Part shown: in pieces, positions 42,441-50,928 of the stretch
Layout of the letters: every line of letters begins with the position of its first letter
How positions within the stretch are numbered: the stretch's first letter is position 1
Assembly: GCF_014489115.1 (NCBI RefSeq)
Contig: NZ_JACTAH010000002.1
Span: 1,470,586 to 1,534,585, forward strand
Length of the DNA: 64,000 nt
Direction: 5' to 3'
Source of the DNA: Thauera sedimentorum
GTDB lineage: Bacteria > Pseudomonadota > Gammaproteobacteria > Burkholderiales > Rhodocyclaceae
Notes under the pieces: model-generated
Database searches by the model: none
What the model was told of the DNA's origin: nothing
Seen by the model: only the letters and a program-made list of their open reading frames with translations
Translations under genes and position numbers: made by a program

Positions 42441-43609
42441 GAGTGACACGCGTCTGCGGACGCATTTACGATGCGCCTGATCGTTGCGATGGTCCACGTG
42501 ATGTCGTCGGGTCGCAGGGCCTGATGGCAAAGAACCTGAATCAGGTGCTCATGCCAATCGGGCGCAGAGTCGCCGGGTATCACGGGCGTGCCTGGCCAGA
42601 TGCGGTCCCAGCGGAATACGGGTGCTCCCGCATCGCGCAGTTCGGCGTATACCCGATCTGCGTCGCTGACCCAGTAAGGAAAGGCGTAGGGGGCGGCGCC
42701 CGCGCCGAGAGATGGAAAAAGCGGCCGGGCGCATGCGCCCGAGTCCAGACCTGCCGCGAGGGCGAGATAATTGGCGCGACGCGCGTCGACGATCTGTCGC
42801 CGGGGCAGCACACCATGCAGTGCGCGGGTCACTGCGAGCGGCGCTGCGGCATGACGGCTCATATCGGCTTCCGTGGAGGTGGATGTGCCGGTCTGGCCCA
42901 CTGAGCGCGGCAGCGTGCTCGATGCTGCGGCCGAGGCATGCCGGCGCCAACGCACGGTTGTACCTACCAGTGTCCTTAGCCCCTTCAAGCAGCCGTGGTC
43001 GGTGGCGAAATGCAGCACGTCGAACAGGCCCTTGAGCTGCGCCACCGGGGATTGGGCATGGAGGCCGAGCGGTGGCACGGGGCGGTGTGCCGAGGCCAGC
43101 AGCCCGCCTTCCGGCACCGGCAGGAACTTGGACAGGCTGGCGGTGGCGTAGTCGCCCCAGTGGCCGACCGGGCGCTCGCCGGCCATGCCGTAGTAGGCAT
43201 GGGCGCAGTCCTCGATCAGCAGGGTGTCGGTCCGATCGCACCATTGGCGCACTTCCGCGAGCGAGCGGACGATGCCGAACAGGTGGGGCACCAGGATGGC
43301 GCCGGCCTCACGGGCCAGCCCGGCGGGAATGGTGTCCAGCACGGGCAGGCCATTGCCGTCCAGGGCATAGAAGACCGGGCGCAGGCCAGCGAGCACCGCC
43401 GGGGCGACCATGGTCGGGCAATGGTAGGTGGGCACCAGCACCGGGGTGCCCGGCGCCAGTCCGGCCAGGCGGAGCGCCTGGAAGATGGCCGCCCGGCCGC
43501 TGGTGGTCATGCGCTTGTGGGGCAGGTCGGCCACCGAAGGCATGCCGGCGCTGCGGGTACCGACGAAGCTGGGCCAGTCCAGGATGGGGCGCCGCGGCAG
43601 CGCGGTCAT
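42437..43609 (-). CDS. DegT/DnrJ/EryC1/StrS-like aminotransferase-fold protein
   Basis: The 390-residue protein looks like the PLP-dependent sugar aminotransferase fold. It has MTTSGRAAIFQALRLAGLAPGTPVLVPTYHCP in pieces near residues 35-65, LIEDCAHAYYG (about residue 140) and ATASLSKFLPVPEGGLLAS, where SLSK gives the likely PLP lysine. A Ser/Thr/Ala-rich stretch (about 215-245) interrupts it. ATG 43609 is the likely start; the frame extends to 43696. The first part of the gene is GC-rich and the last part (42437 to about 42990) is not, which points to a recombinational join within the gene. Substrate unknown. Confidence 0.78.
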   Translation of the reverse strand: MTALPRRPILDWPSFVGTRSAGMPSVADLPHKRMTTSGRAAIFQALRLAGLAPGTPVLVPTYHCPTMVAPAVLAGLRPVFYALDGNGLPVLDTIPAGLAREAGAILVPHLFGIVRSLAEVRQWCDRTDTLLIEDCAHAYYGMAGERPVGHWGDYATASLSKFLPVPEGGLLASAHRPVPPLGLHAQSPVAQLKGLFDVLHFATDHGCLKGLRTLVGTTVRWRRHASAAASSTLPRSVGQTGTSTSTEADMSRHAAAPLAVTRALHGVLPRRQIVDARRANYLALAAGLDSGACARPLFPSLGAGAAPYAFPYWVSDADRVYAELRDAGAPVFRWDRIWPGTPVIPGDSAPDWHEHLIQVLCHQALRPDDITWTIATIRRIVNASADACHS

Positions 43610-43864
43610 GCGACCGGCGCTCCGATGCAGTGCACAATGCCGCACGGGAATCGGCTCCGCGAGCCGTCCAGGGCTGCCGGAAACAGGCGATGGCATGTGC
43701 TTGGCGCGCGTTTCATGAGTGCGGTGAGGCCTGGCCCTTGCGGTTGATCGCCGGCGCTAACTCGGTCACGATGGCGCCGCGCAATGAATCCTTATAATAG
43801 CAACCCGATACTGGCGGCATTGTTGAATCCGTCACTTCGCAACTGACACGGCCGGAGACAGTTT
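43610..43864. promoter_or_regulatory. Divergent promoter region with TATAAT (43793-43798)
   Basis: This 255-base gap separates the minus-strand aminotransferase-like gene from the plus-strand carrier-protein operon. A perfect -10 hexamer TATAAT lies at 43793-43798 on the plus strand, about 67 bases before the TTG start at 43865. At the proper distance upstream only a weak -35 (about 43770-43775, GATGGC) is visible, so an activator may be needed. GGAG at 43854-43857 serves as ribosome site for the carrier protein. Nothing else recognisable is present. Confidence 0.4.
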
Positions 43865-44122
43865 TTGGATATCAAGAAGGAAGTCCTGAACATCATCGAC
43901 GAGGTGCTGAGCCTGGGCGGACGCGCCGGTTCCTTCGATCTGGGCACCCCGCTGCTCGGCGCAGTGCCGGAGCTCGATTCGATGGCGGTGGTCGGGGTGA
44001 TCAACATGCTGGAAGAGCGTTTCGGCTTCATCGTCGAGGACGACGAGATCGACGGCGCCACCTTTGCGACGGTGGGCTCGCTGGTCGGCTTCGTGGAAGG
44101 CAAGCTCGCCGGCGGGTCGTGA
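43865..44122 (+). CDS. Acyl carrier protein, exosortase A-associated
   Basis: The 85-residue protein is a small acidic helical carrier protein. The phosphopantetheine attachment serine is Ser39 in ELDSMAVVGVINMLEERFGF, the classic DSM/L signature. It starts with TTG at 43865, preceded by GGAG with seven bases of spacing; there is no ATG alternative that keeps the first helix. It must be activated by a phosphopantetheinyl transferase encoded elsewhere. It opens the operon with two alpha/beta hydrolases, and the ligase and decarboxylase genes are on the opposite strand nearby, so it probably carries the intermediate made by them. Its stop overlaps the next GTG (GTGA). Confidence 0.9.
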   Translation: MDIKKEVLNIIDEVLSLGGRAGSFDLGTPLLGAVPELDSMAVVGVINMLEERFGFIVEDDEIDGATFATVGSLVGFVEGKLAGGS

Positions 44123-44943
44123 CCGTCGCGCGGGAGGTCTTCCGCCTGGAGACGCCCGCCGGCGGACGTCTCGCGGTATTGACCCGCCCGCAAGGGACGG
44201 TTTCCGGCGCGCTGCTGTATCTCGCGCCGTTTGCCGAAGAGATGAACAAGTCGCGCCGCATGGCCGCCCTGGCCGCGCGGCGTTTTGCTGCCCAGGGCTG
44301 GATGGTGTTGCAGGTCGACGGCTTCGGCTGTGGCGACAGCGACGGCGAGTTCGGCGACGCCTCCTGGCAGCACTGGCTCGATGACGTCTCCGTTTCATGG
44401 CACTGGCTGGCTGAGCGCAGCGGTCGGCGTCCCTGTCTGTGGAGTCTGCGCGCCGGGGCCCTGCTGGCGGCCGACTGGCTTGCGGCCGCCGGCATCCATA
44501 CGCCCTGGCTGATGTGGCAGCCGGTGGTCGGCGGCAAGCAGCACCTGACCCAGTTCCTGCGCCTGGCCGCGGCCGGCGAAATGCTGGGGGAACAGGACGC
44601 CCGCGGCGTGCTCAACCGGCTGCGCGGCGAACTGGCGGCCGGGCGGACGGTGGAGGTGGCCGGCTATCGGCTGTCGCCCGCCCTGTGCGCCGGCCTGGAG
44701 GCGGCGAGCTTGCGCCTGCCGCAGGGCTGCGCCGGGCCGCTTGCCTTGCTCGAAGTCTCGGCTGCGACCGATGCCGGCCTGTCGCCGGCCATCGCGCGCC
44801 TGCAGGAAACGTGGCGCAACGACGGGGTGGCGGTGGACAGCGCCGTCGTGCCCGGCAGTGCCTTCTGGACGACCCAGGAGATCGAGACCGTGCCCGAACT
44901 GATCGAGCGCTCCGCCGACATGCTCGAACGTTTCCGCGCATGA
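44119..44943 (+). CDS. Exosortase A system-associated hydrolase 2 (alpha/beta fold)
   Basis: The 274-residue protein has an alpha/beta-hydrolase outline: ALLYLAPFAEEMNKSRRMAA, WMVLQVDGFGCGDSDGEFGDAS and an elbow region LWSLRAGALLAADW. Aligned with hydrolase 1 just downstream (LWGLCDGASAACL), the nucleophile position is Arg111, so a classical Ser or Cys nucleophile is missing at the elbow. It may be a non-catalytic partner or use different chemistry. TIGR03101-type proteins occur only with exosortase A. GTG 44119 overlaps the carrier-protein stop; the end overlaps the next ATG. Function is unknown beyond its clear association. Confidence 0.87.
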   Translation: MTVAREVFRLETPAGGRLAVLTRPQGTVSGALLYLAPFAEEMNKSRRMAALAARRFAAQGWMVLQVDGFGCGDSDGEFGDASWQHWLDDVSVSWHWLAERSGRRPCLWSLRAGALLAADWLAAAGIHTPWLMWQPVVGGKQHLTQFLRLAAAGEMLGEQDARGVLNRLRGELAAGRTVEVAGYRLSPALCAGLEAASLRLPQGCAGPLALLEVSAATDAGLSPAIARLQETWRNDGVAVDSAVVPGSAFWTTQEIETVPELIERSADMLERFRA

Positions 44944-45842
44944 ACTACCGCGAATCGGCCTTCCTCATCGATTGCGAGGGCGACGAGATGGTCGCCATCC
45001 TGAGCGAGCCGGTGCAGGCCCGTGCATCGCTGGGGGTGCTGGTGGTGGTGGGCGGCCCGCAGTACCGGGTTGGCAGCCACCGGCAGTTCGTCCGTCTGGC
45101 GCGCAGGCTGGCGGCGGCGGGCATCGCCTGCATGCGCTTTGACGTGCGCGGCATGGGCGATGCGAGCGGCGACGAGCGCGATTTCGAGGCGACCGGCGCC
45201 GACATCCGTGAGGCGCTGGATGCCTTCGTGGCCCGGGTGCCGGCGCTCTCCGGTGTCGTGCTGTGGGGGCTGTGCGATGGCGCCAGCGCGGCCTGCCTGT
45301 ATGCCCCGCAGGACCGCCGGGTGGCGGGGTTGGTGCTGCTCAACCCCTGGGTCCGAACCACCGCGGGTGCAGCGCGCACCTATCTCAGGCACTACTATTT
45401 GAAGCGTGTGTTCGACGCCGCGTTCTGGGCGAAGCTGCTGCGTGGCGGGGTGTCGCCGGGGCGCGCGCTGGCGGGCGTGCTGGACAAGCTGCGCGAGGCG
45501 CGCGGCAAGCCCTCCGCATCGCCCGGGGCGTCGGTGCCGGCGCCCGCGGACGGCCTGCCGCAACGCATGGTGCACGCCCTGGTGCGTGCGGGGTTGCCGC
45601 TGCTGGTCGTGCTCAGCGGGCGGGACTACGTGGCCCGGGAGTTCGAGCAGGTGGTCGCCAACGATCCGCGATGGCAGCGCCTGATGGAGAATGCCCGTGT
45701 CGTGCGCATGGCCGAGGCAGATCACACATTCTCGGATCTTGCACTGTGCGACGATGTCTCCGGGTTGACCGCGAGCTGGGTCGACGGGCTTGTGCCGGGC
45801 CGGTCGAGCAGGGGCGTCGCGGCAGGAGGAGGTGAAGGATGA
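44940..45842 (+). CDS. Exosortase A system-associated hydrolase 1 (alpha/beta fold, Cys elbow)
   Basis: The 300-residue alpha/beta-hydrolase has VLVVVGGPQYRVGSHRQF, CMRFDVRGMGDASG and the elbow LWGLCDGASAACLYA, where Cys112 stands in the place of the usual nucleophilic serine. An acid is likely in LLVVLSGRDYV and a histidine in RMAEADHTFSD, so a Cys-Asp-His triad is possible. A thiol nucleophile would suit thioester transfer or hydrolysis from the carrier protein encoded two genes upstream (inference). The TIGR03100-type family is exosortase-A-linked. ATG 44940 overlaps the previous stop, and its stop overlaps the TPR gene. Confidence 0.9.
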   Translation: MNYRESAFLIDCEGDEMVAILSEPVQARASLGVLVVVGGPQYRVGSHRQFVRLARRLAAAGIACMRFDVRGMGDASGDERDFEATGADIREALDAFVARVPALSGVVLWGLCDGASAACLYAPQDRRVAGLVLLNPWVRTTAGAARTYLRHYYLKRVFDAAFWAKLLRGGVSPGRALAGVLDKLREARGKPSASPGASVPAPADGLPQRMVHALVRAGLPLLVVLSGRDYVAREFEQVVANDPRWQRLMENARVVRMAEADHTFSDLALCDDVSGLTASWVDGLVPGRSSRGVAAGGGEG

Positions 45843-46510
45843 GGTTTTCGGGACAACTGCGCCGTGCGCTGGCCGGCCTGCTGCTCAGTGCCGTGCCGGC
45901 GCTGGTTCACGCCCAGCTGGGCGCGATGGCCTGCGGATCGTTCAATAACCATTACGGTCCCTTCGATTACCGGCGCTCGTCCGCGGAGAATCTGAACTTG
46001 GTCGAACGGGCCCACTTCACGCCCGCCGTGGAAAACCTGATCAAGGGCAACACTTCGCTGGGACCGGGTGGAGACCTTAGTTATACGTTGAACGTGTTTC
46101 CCAACCATCATCGCGCGCTGATGTCGATGATGAAGCTGGCCCTGCGAGAGAAGCGCAACCGGCCCACCGAGTCGAAGTGGAGCATGGAGTGCTGGTTCGA
46201 CCGTGGCGAGCGCTACGCCCCGGACGACGCGATGGTGAAGATCATCCACGGCCTCTACCTGACCAAGACCGGCAAGCCGGCCGAAGCGCGTGACAAGCTC
46301 GACGAGGCCCGGGCGCTGGGATTGATGGACGCCAACGCCTACTACAACCTGGGCCTGGGTTACTTCGACCTGCAGCAGTACGACAAGGCGCTGGAAAGCG
46401 CCCACGCCGCGTACGCCCAGGGTTTCCCTCTGCCCGGTCTGCGCGACAAGCTGCGCCGCGCCGGCAAGTGGAAGGACCCCGCGCCCGAGGCGCATTCGGG
46501 CGTCAACTGA
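45839..46510 (+). CDS. Exported tetratricopeptide-repeat protein
   Basis: The 223-residue product begins with a signal peptide (LRRALAGLLLSAVPALVHAQ), then a short Cys-containing region (ACGSFNNHYGPFDYRR) conserved in look. TPR-like helices follow (about 125-200: MVKIIHGLYLTKTGKPAEAR, ANAYYNLGLGYFDLQQYDKA). It is predicted to be periplasmic and may scaffold EPS assembly. It ends the carrier-protein operon. Its TGA is directly followed by the complement of the VanZ-like stop, so the two genes converge with no gap; no terminator is visible between them. Confidence 0.8.
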   Translation: MRFSGQLRRALAGLLLSAVPALVHAQLGAMACGSFNNHYGPFDYRRSSAENLNLVERAHFTPAVENLIKGNTSLGPGGDLSYTLNVFPNHHRALMSMMKLALREKRNRPTESKWSMECWFDRGERYAPDDAMVKIIHGLYLTKTGKPAEARDKLDEARALGLMDANAYYNLGLGYFDLQQYDKALESAHAAYAQGFPLPGLRDKLRRAGKWKDPAPEAHSGVN

Positions 46511-48703
46511 TCAGCCTGCAGCCGCCGGCCGCAAGCGACGGGCGAGGGCAACCCCGGCGCTGCCGGTGGCGACGAGTGCGAGGTAGAGCGCTGCCCAGCG
46601 CCCCTGAAGCGCGCTTTCCTCGAGCAGGTTGACCCGATCGGGGCCGAGCAGGAACTGCGGTCCGGAATACACCAGTTCGTACTTGTCGATTTCCTCGGCC
46701 AAGCCCATCTTCAGCAACCACCACGACAGCGGCACGGCTGCTGCGGTGAAAACCAGTGCGGGCCACCGCTGCGGCGAGTTGCGGACGAGCAGGGCGACGT
46801 TGGCGGCGCCGAGTGCCAGCAGCAGGTACAGATACCCGCCTCCGCCCAGACCGTAGCGCCCGTCCGGCGCGATCAGTTCGTTGAGGTTGTCGGTCGACGA
46901 CCAGTCGAAGGCGACCGCCTTGCACAGCCACAGCAGGGGGAACAGCACGGCGGCCATGGCGGCGATCCGCCTTGCGGGCAGGCGCAATTCGATGGCGGCC
47001 AGCGCGACGGCGAGGAATGCGGCCGGCGGCAGGTAGAGGGCCAGGAAGCGCACGATGCGCTCCACGGGTGCCACCACTTCCGGCGTGAGGTAGTTGCGGA
47101 AGAACTCTGCAGCCCATGCGCCCCAGACCTCGCGTTCGGTCACCCACCAGTAGCGGTTGTTGCTGCCCGCGATGTCGTCCAGGCTCTCTCCGGTGACGCT
47201 GACCGTCAGCAGCAGCAGGGTGAGCAGCCCGCCGGCAGACAACAGCAAGGCCAGCCGCAGGGCGGGCCGGCTTGCCGCTTGTGCGAGATCGAGCGCCAGC
47301 CGGGGGCCGGCGCCGAGTGAGAATACCGCGAGGATGAACACCGCCACCGCAAGCGGATGGCCGTCACCCAGGAAAAGCTCGCGCAGGTTGTAGGGCACGC
47401 CCGGCTGGCCGATGAGCCAGGCAAGCAGGGCGGAACCGGCCAGCCAGGCGGCAAGCGCCCAGCCCAACATGGCCCGTGGTCGAACGCCCGTCGCAGGTGC
47501 GGCCATGTAATCACCGGCGACCGCAGGCGCCTGCGCGGGTGAGGCGGCAGAAAGCGCCATCTTGAGCGGTCCGGCCTGGCGCGTCAGGCGGGCCATCGCC
47601 GCGGCGACGAGCAAGGTGGTCAGCGCCGGCGTGATGTCGGCGCTGCGCCCGGGGATCCATAGCTGGATGGTCTCCAGCGCCAGCACCCAGACCATCAGGA
47701 AGCCCCCCACGCCAGCGAGCCGTGCGCTCATGGCGTGGGCCAGCCAGAGCAGTGCGGCAGCGTGCCAGACGGTGTCCAGCAGTTCGCGCAGGTTGCCGAG
47801 CATGTTGCCGTTCAGGTAGGCCGCGAAGGGCAGCCAGTTGAAGGCGGCGGCGCGCGAACTCCACGTGTAGGGCTCCAGGCCGGCCAGCGTCACCGCACCC
47901 AGCAGTGCGACGAAGGCGAACGCTGCGATGCGCCCGGGAGTGCGCAACAGCAGCAGCGCAAGCCAGGCGGCGGCGCCAGCGGCCAGTTCGAGCCAGTGCG
48001 GATTGTTGTGGATGATCAGTATGCGGCCGGCGGCCACAACCGGCAGGGTCGCCAGCAGGGCGATCAGCGCCGGGCGCCTGGCCAGTTGCGTCAGGGCCAG
48101 GTGCCCGAGCACCAGCACGCCGGCGAAGGCGCCGAGCAGGACTGCCGGCGAAGGCGAGGCCGGCGCCGCGAAGGCCTTCAGTCCGGCCTTGATGTGCGCG
48201 AGGTCCAGGCTGGGGATGAAGGGCAGGGTTTCGCCTGCCAGCCACAGGCCGGCGATGCCCCAGGCAAGCGCCCGTCCGCCTGCGGCACTGCCGGGGCGGC
48301 CCCGCATGCGTGCAGCCCAGGGCGCCAGGGCGAACTGCCCGAGCAGCAGGCCCACGGCGTTCCAGACGATGTCCGACAGGGCCGCATCACGGCTCGGCAG
48401 CGCGATCTGCATGACTTGCAGGACGGTCGCCAGGGCGAGGCCGGTGAGCAGGACGGGCAGCCGGGTGCGCGCTGGTGCCCCGGGCTGCCAGGATGCGGCC
48501 ATCCCCCAGGGCAGGAAGAGCAGTACGTTGCCGAGCACATCGCCCCGGCTGGACCACACGCGGGTATCTGCCAGCAGTTGCCGGAGCGCGGCCAGCCACG
48601 CTTCCGGCAGGGTGAAGTCGAAGGGGTAGAGCGAGCCGTAGGCGATCAGCAGGCCCAGCAGGACGTGCCAGCGGTTCAGGCCTGCCGTGGCTGCGTGACC
48701 CAT
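46511..48703 (-). CDS. Large VanZ-like integral membrane protein
   Basis: The 730-residue protein is almost entirely hydrophobic, with roughly 16-18 membrane segments. The first 150 residues match the VanZ fold (LLIAYGSLYPFDFTLPEAW, RGDVLGNVLLFLPWGMA, ALPSRDAALSDIVWNAVGLLLGQ), and a second VanZ-like stretch is at about 290-370 (PFAAYLNGNMLGNLRELLDT, ETIQLWIPGRSADITPALTT). Members of this large form accompany exosortase-A EPS loci. It is not likely to be a glycopeptide resistance gene despite the name. Its role in polysaccharide handling is unknown. Confidence 0.82.
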   Translation of the reverse strand: MGHAATAGLNRWHVLLGLLIAYGSLYPFDFTLPEAWLAALRQLLADTRVWSSRGDVLGNVLLFLPWGMAASWQPGAPARTRLPVLLTGLALATVLQVMQIALPSRDAALSDIVWNAVGLLLGQFALAPWAARMRGRPGSAAGGRALAWGIAGLWLAGETLPFIPSLDLAHIKAGLKAFAAPASPSPAVLLGAFAGVLVLGHLALTQLARRPALIALLATLPVVAAGRILIIHNNPHWLELAAGAAAWLALLLLRTPGRIAAFAFVALLGAVTLAGLEPYTWSSRAAAFNWLPFAAYLNGNMLGNLRELLDTVWHAAALLWLAHAMSARLAGVGGFLMVWVLALETIQLWIPGRSADITPALTTLLVAAAMARLTRQAGPLKMALSAASPAQAPAVAGDYMAAPATGVRPRAMLGWALAAWLAGSALLAWLIGQPGVPYNLRELFLGDGHPLAVAVFILAVFSLGAGPRLALDLAQAASRPALRLALLLSAGGLLTLLLLTVSVTGESLDDIAGSNNRYWWVTEREVWGAWAAEFFRNYLTPEVVAPVERIVRFLALYLPPAAFLAVALAAIELRLPARRIAAMAAVLFPLLWLCKAVAFDWSSTDNLNELIAPDGRYGLGGGGYLYLLLALGAANVALLVRNSPQRWPALVFTAAAVPLSWWLLKMGLAEEIDKYELVYSGPQFLLGPDRVNLLEESALQGRWAALYLALVATGSAGVALARRLRPAAAG

Positions 48704-48725
48704 GGGCGCTGGCGCCGGGGTGCGC

Positions 48726-49751
<1,026 letters not shown>

Positions 49752-50168
49752 TTACTCGATGGTCAGACGCCGGGCCGGTGCGGCAGCCTTCTTGGGCAGG
49801 CTGAGCTCCAGCACGCCGTCCTTGAACTTGGCGGTGGCGCGCGCTTCGTCCACCTCCTGCCCGAGCTGGAAGCTGCGCGACACCTTGCCGAAATAACGTT
49901 CGGTGCGCAGCAGCTTCTCACCTTCCTTGACTTCCTTTTCCTGCTTGCGCTCGGCGCTGATGGACAGCACCGCACCATCGATGTTGACGTGGATGTCGTC
50001 CTTGTTCACGCCGGGCAGCTCGGCGTGGACCTGGTAGGCGGTATCGTCCTCCTTGAGATCGACGCGCATCTGCGGCGCCTCGGCGGACAGCTTGCCGAAC
50101 TCGACCGGGCGGACGAAGAAGCCGCGCAGCAGATCCTCGAACGGGTCGCGGCTGATGATGTTGGCCAT
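49752..50168 (-). CDS. Small heat-shock protein (Hsp20/alpha-crystallin family)
   Basis: The 138-residue chaperone holds unfolded proteins under stress. The alpha-crystallin domain spans about residues 33-130: MRVDLKEDDTAYQVHAELPG, VNIDGAVLSISAER and the beta-strand closing motif GVLELSLPKK, with a C-terminal RLTIE tail carrying the I-x-I/L-type oligomerisation pattern in weak form. The N-terminus MANIISRDPFEDLLRGFFVRP is typical. A well-placed promoter with heat-shock-like features lies at 50217-50244, and an intrinsic terminator follows, so it is a single-gene unit. Confidence 0.94.
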   Translation of the reverse strand: MANIISRDPFEDLLRGFFVRPVEFGKLSAEAPQMRVDLKEDDTAYQVHAELPGVNKDDIHVNIDGAVLSISAERKQEKEVKEGEKLLRTERYFGKVSRSFQLGQEVDEARATAKFKDGVLELSLPKKAAAPARRLTIE

Positions 50169-50216
50169 GATGCATTCTCCTCGCTGACGGTGGGGTCATT
50201 GGATCCCATCGCTACG

Positions 50217-50244
50217 AATATAGGCGTGGCCGAGGCGAATTCAA
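50217..50244 (-). promoter_or_regulatory. Promoter of hsp20 (TTGAAT-16-TATATT)
   Basis: On the minus strand a TTGAAT (-35, 50244-50239) and a TATATT (-10, 50222-50217) are 16 bases apart, about 49 bases upstream of ATG 50168. The GTTGAA start of the -35 and CCTATATT around the -10 also resemble sigma-32 promoters, which suits a heat-shock gene. GGAG precedes the start codon. Confidence 0.55.
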
Positions 50245-50300
50245 CCCGGCCGGGGGGCGTTGTATGATCGACCGCCTTGAAGCGGCCGCAGGAGGCGGGA

Positions 50301-50546
50301 ATGACGACGACAGGGCGCTTGCCCGATTCGGGTAGCACGAACACCTGCCCGCGCTGCGGCGCGGCCTTCACCTGTGGCATGGAGGCCGGACTGCCCGAGT
50401 GCTGGTGCGCGTCAATGCCGGCGGGCTTCGCGGTACCCGCGGCGGACGCCGGGGCCGGGTGCTACTGCCCGACCTGCCTGCAGGAACTGCTCAGTCAGGC
50501 TGCGGCGAATCGCAGCGCCGGGGCGGACGAGGGGCGAAGAGAATGA
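50301..50546 (+). CDS. Cysteine-rich CWC-family protein
   Basis: The 81-residue protein has CPRCGAAFTCGM, PECWCASMP and CYCPTCLQELL, a cysteine layout typical of the small cysteine-rich CWC family, probably binding zinc. A perfect AGGAGG lies five bases before ATG 50301. A TTG at 50277 would extend the frame but has no such site. Its last 56 bases overlap, on opposite strands, the end of the barstar gene. Cellular role unknown. Confidence 0.8.
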   Translation: MTTTGRLPDSGSTNTCPRCGAAFTCGMEAGLPECWCASMPAGFAVPAADAGAGCYCPTCLQELLSQAAANRSAGADEGRRE

Positions 50547-50928
50547 GCCGGCGCCCTTCGGCGGCCCAGCTCTCCGCTGCTTCGGCGAAGACCTCCAGCA
50601 TGGTGAGGTAGTCGTCCGGGTCGCTCTCCGCTAGGTGCTCGGCGTGCTCGAGAACGACCGCCACGCAGGTTTCGGGCAGCCACGAGAGATCCGCCAGGCA
50701 GTCGGAAAGCGCGTCCCAGTTATGACCGAACCAGGCTGGAAAGGACAGGCCTTCGGCAAGCGCTGCCAGCAGGCCGGCCTTGCCGCGGCGGGCGGCCAGG
50801 TCGATGCGGTGCAGGCGGATGCCGGCGGCGCCCGCCGCGGAAACCAGTCCGGCGATACCGTCGGCCGGCAGCGGGTGCACGCCGGGCGTGTCCAGGGGCG
50901 GTAGGTCCGGCAGGGTGTCGGGGCTCAT
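50491..50928 (-). CDS. Barstar family ribonuclease inhibitor
   Basis: The 145-residue cytoplasmic protein has the barstar core IRLHRIDLAARRGKAGLLAAL, followed by LSFPAWFGHNWDALSDCLADLSWLPE in parts: the FGxNWDAL segment is the diagnostic barnase-binding helix. It would protect the cell from the ribonuclease encoded directly upstream on the same strand; its ATG overlaps that gene's stop (50925-50928), so the two are translated together with toxin first. The gene end overlaps the convergent CWC gene by 56 bases. An N-terminal Pro-rich extension of about 25 residues is unusual. Confidence 0.93.
   Translation of the reverse strand: MSPDTLPDLPPLDTPGVHPLPADGIAGLVSAAGAAGIRLHRIDLAARRGKAGLLAALAEGLSFPAWFGHNWDALSDCLADLSWLPETCVAVVLEHAEHLAESDPDDYLTMLEVFAEAAESWAAEGRRLILFAPRPPRRCDSPQPD

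Noticed and set aside
46511..48703. VanZ-like protein as an antibiotic-resistance gene
   Set aside because: Large VanZ-fold proteins occur in exosortase EPS loci without resistance context; no van operon partners are present.
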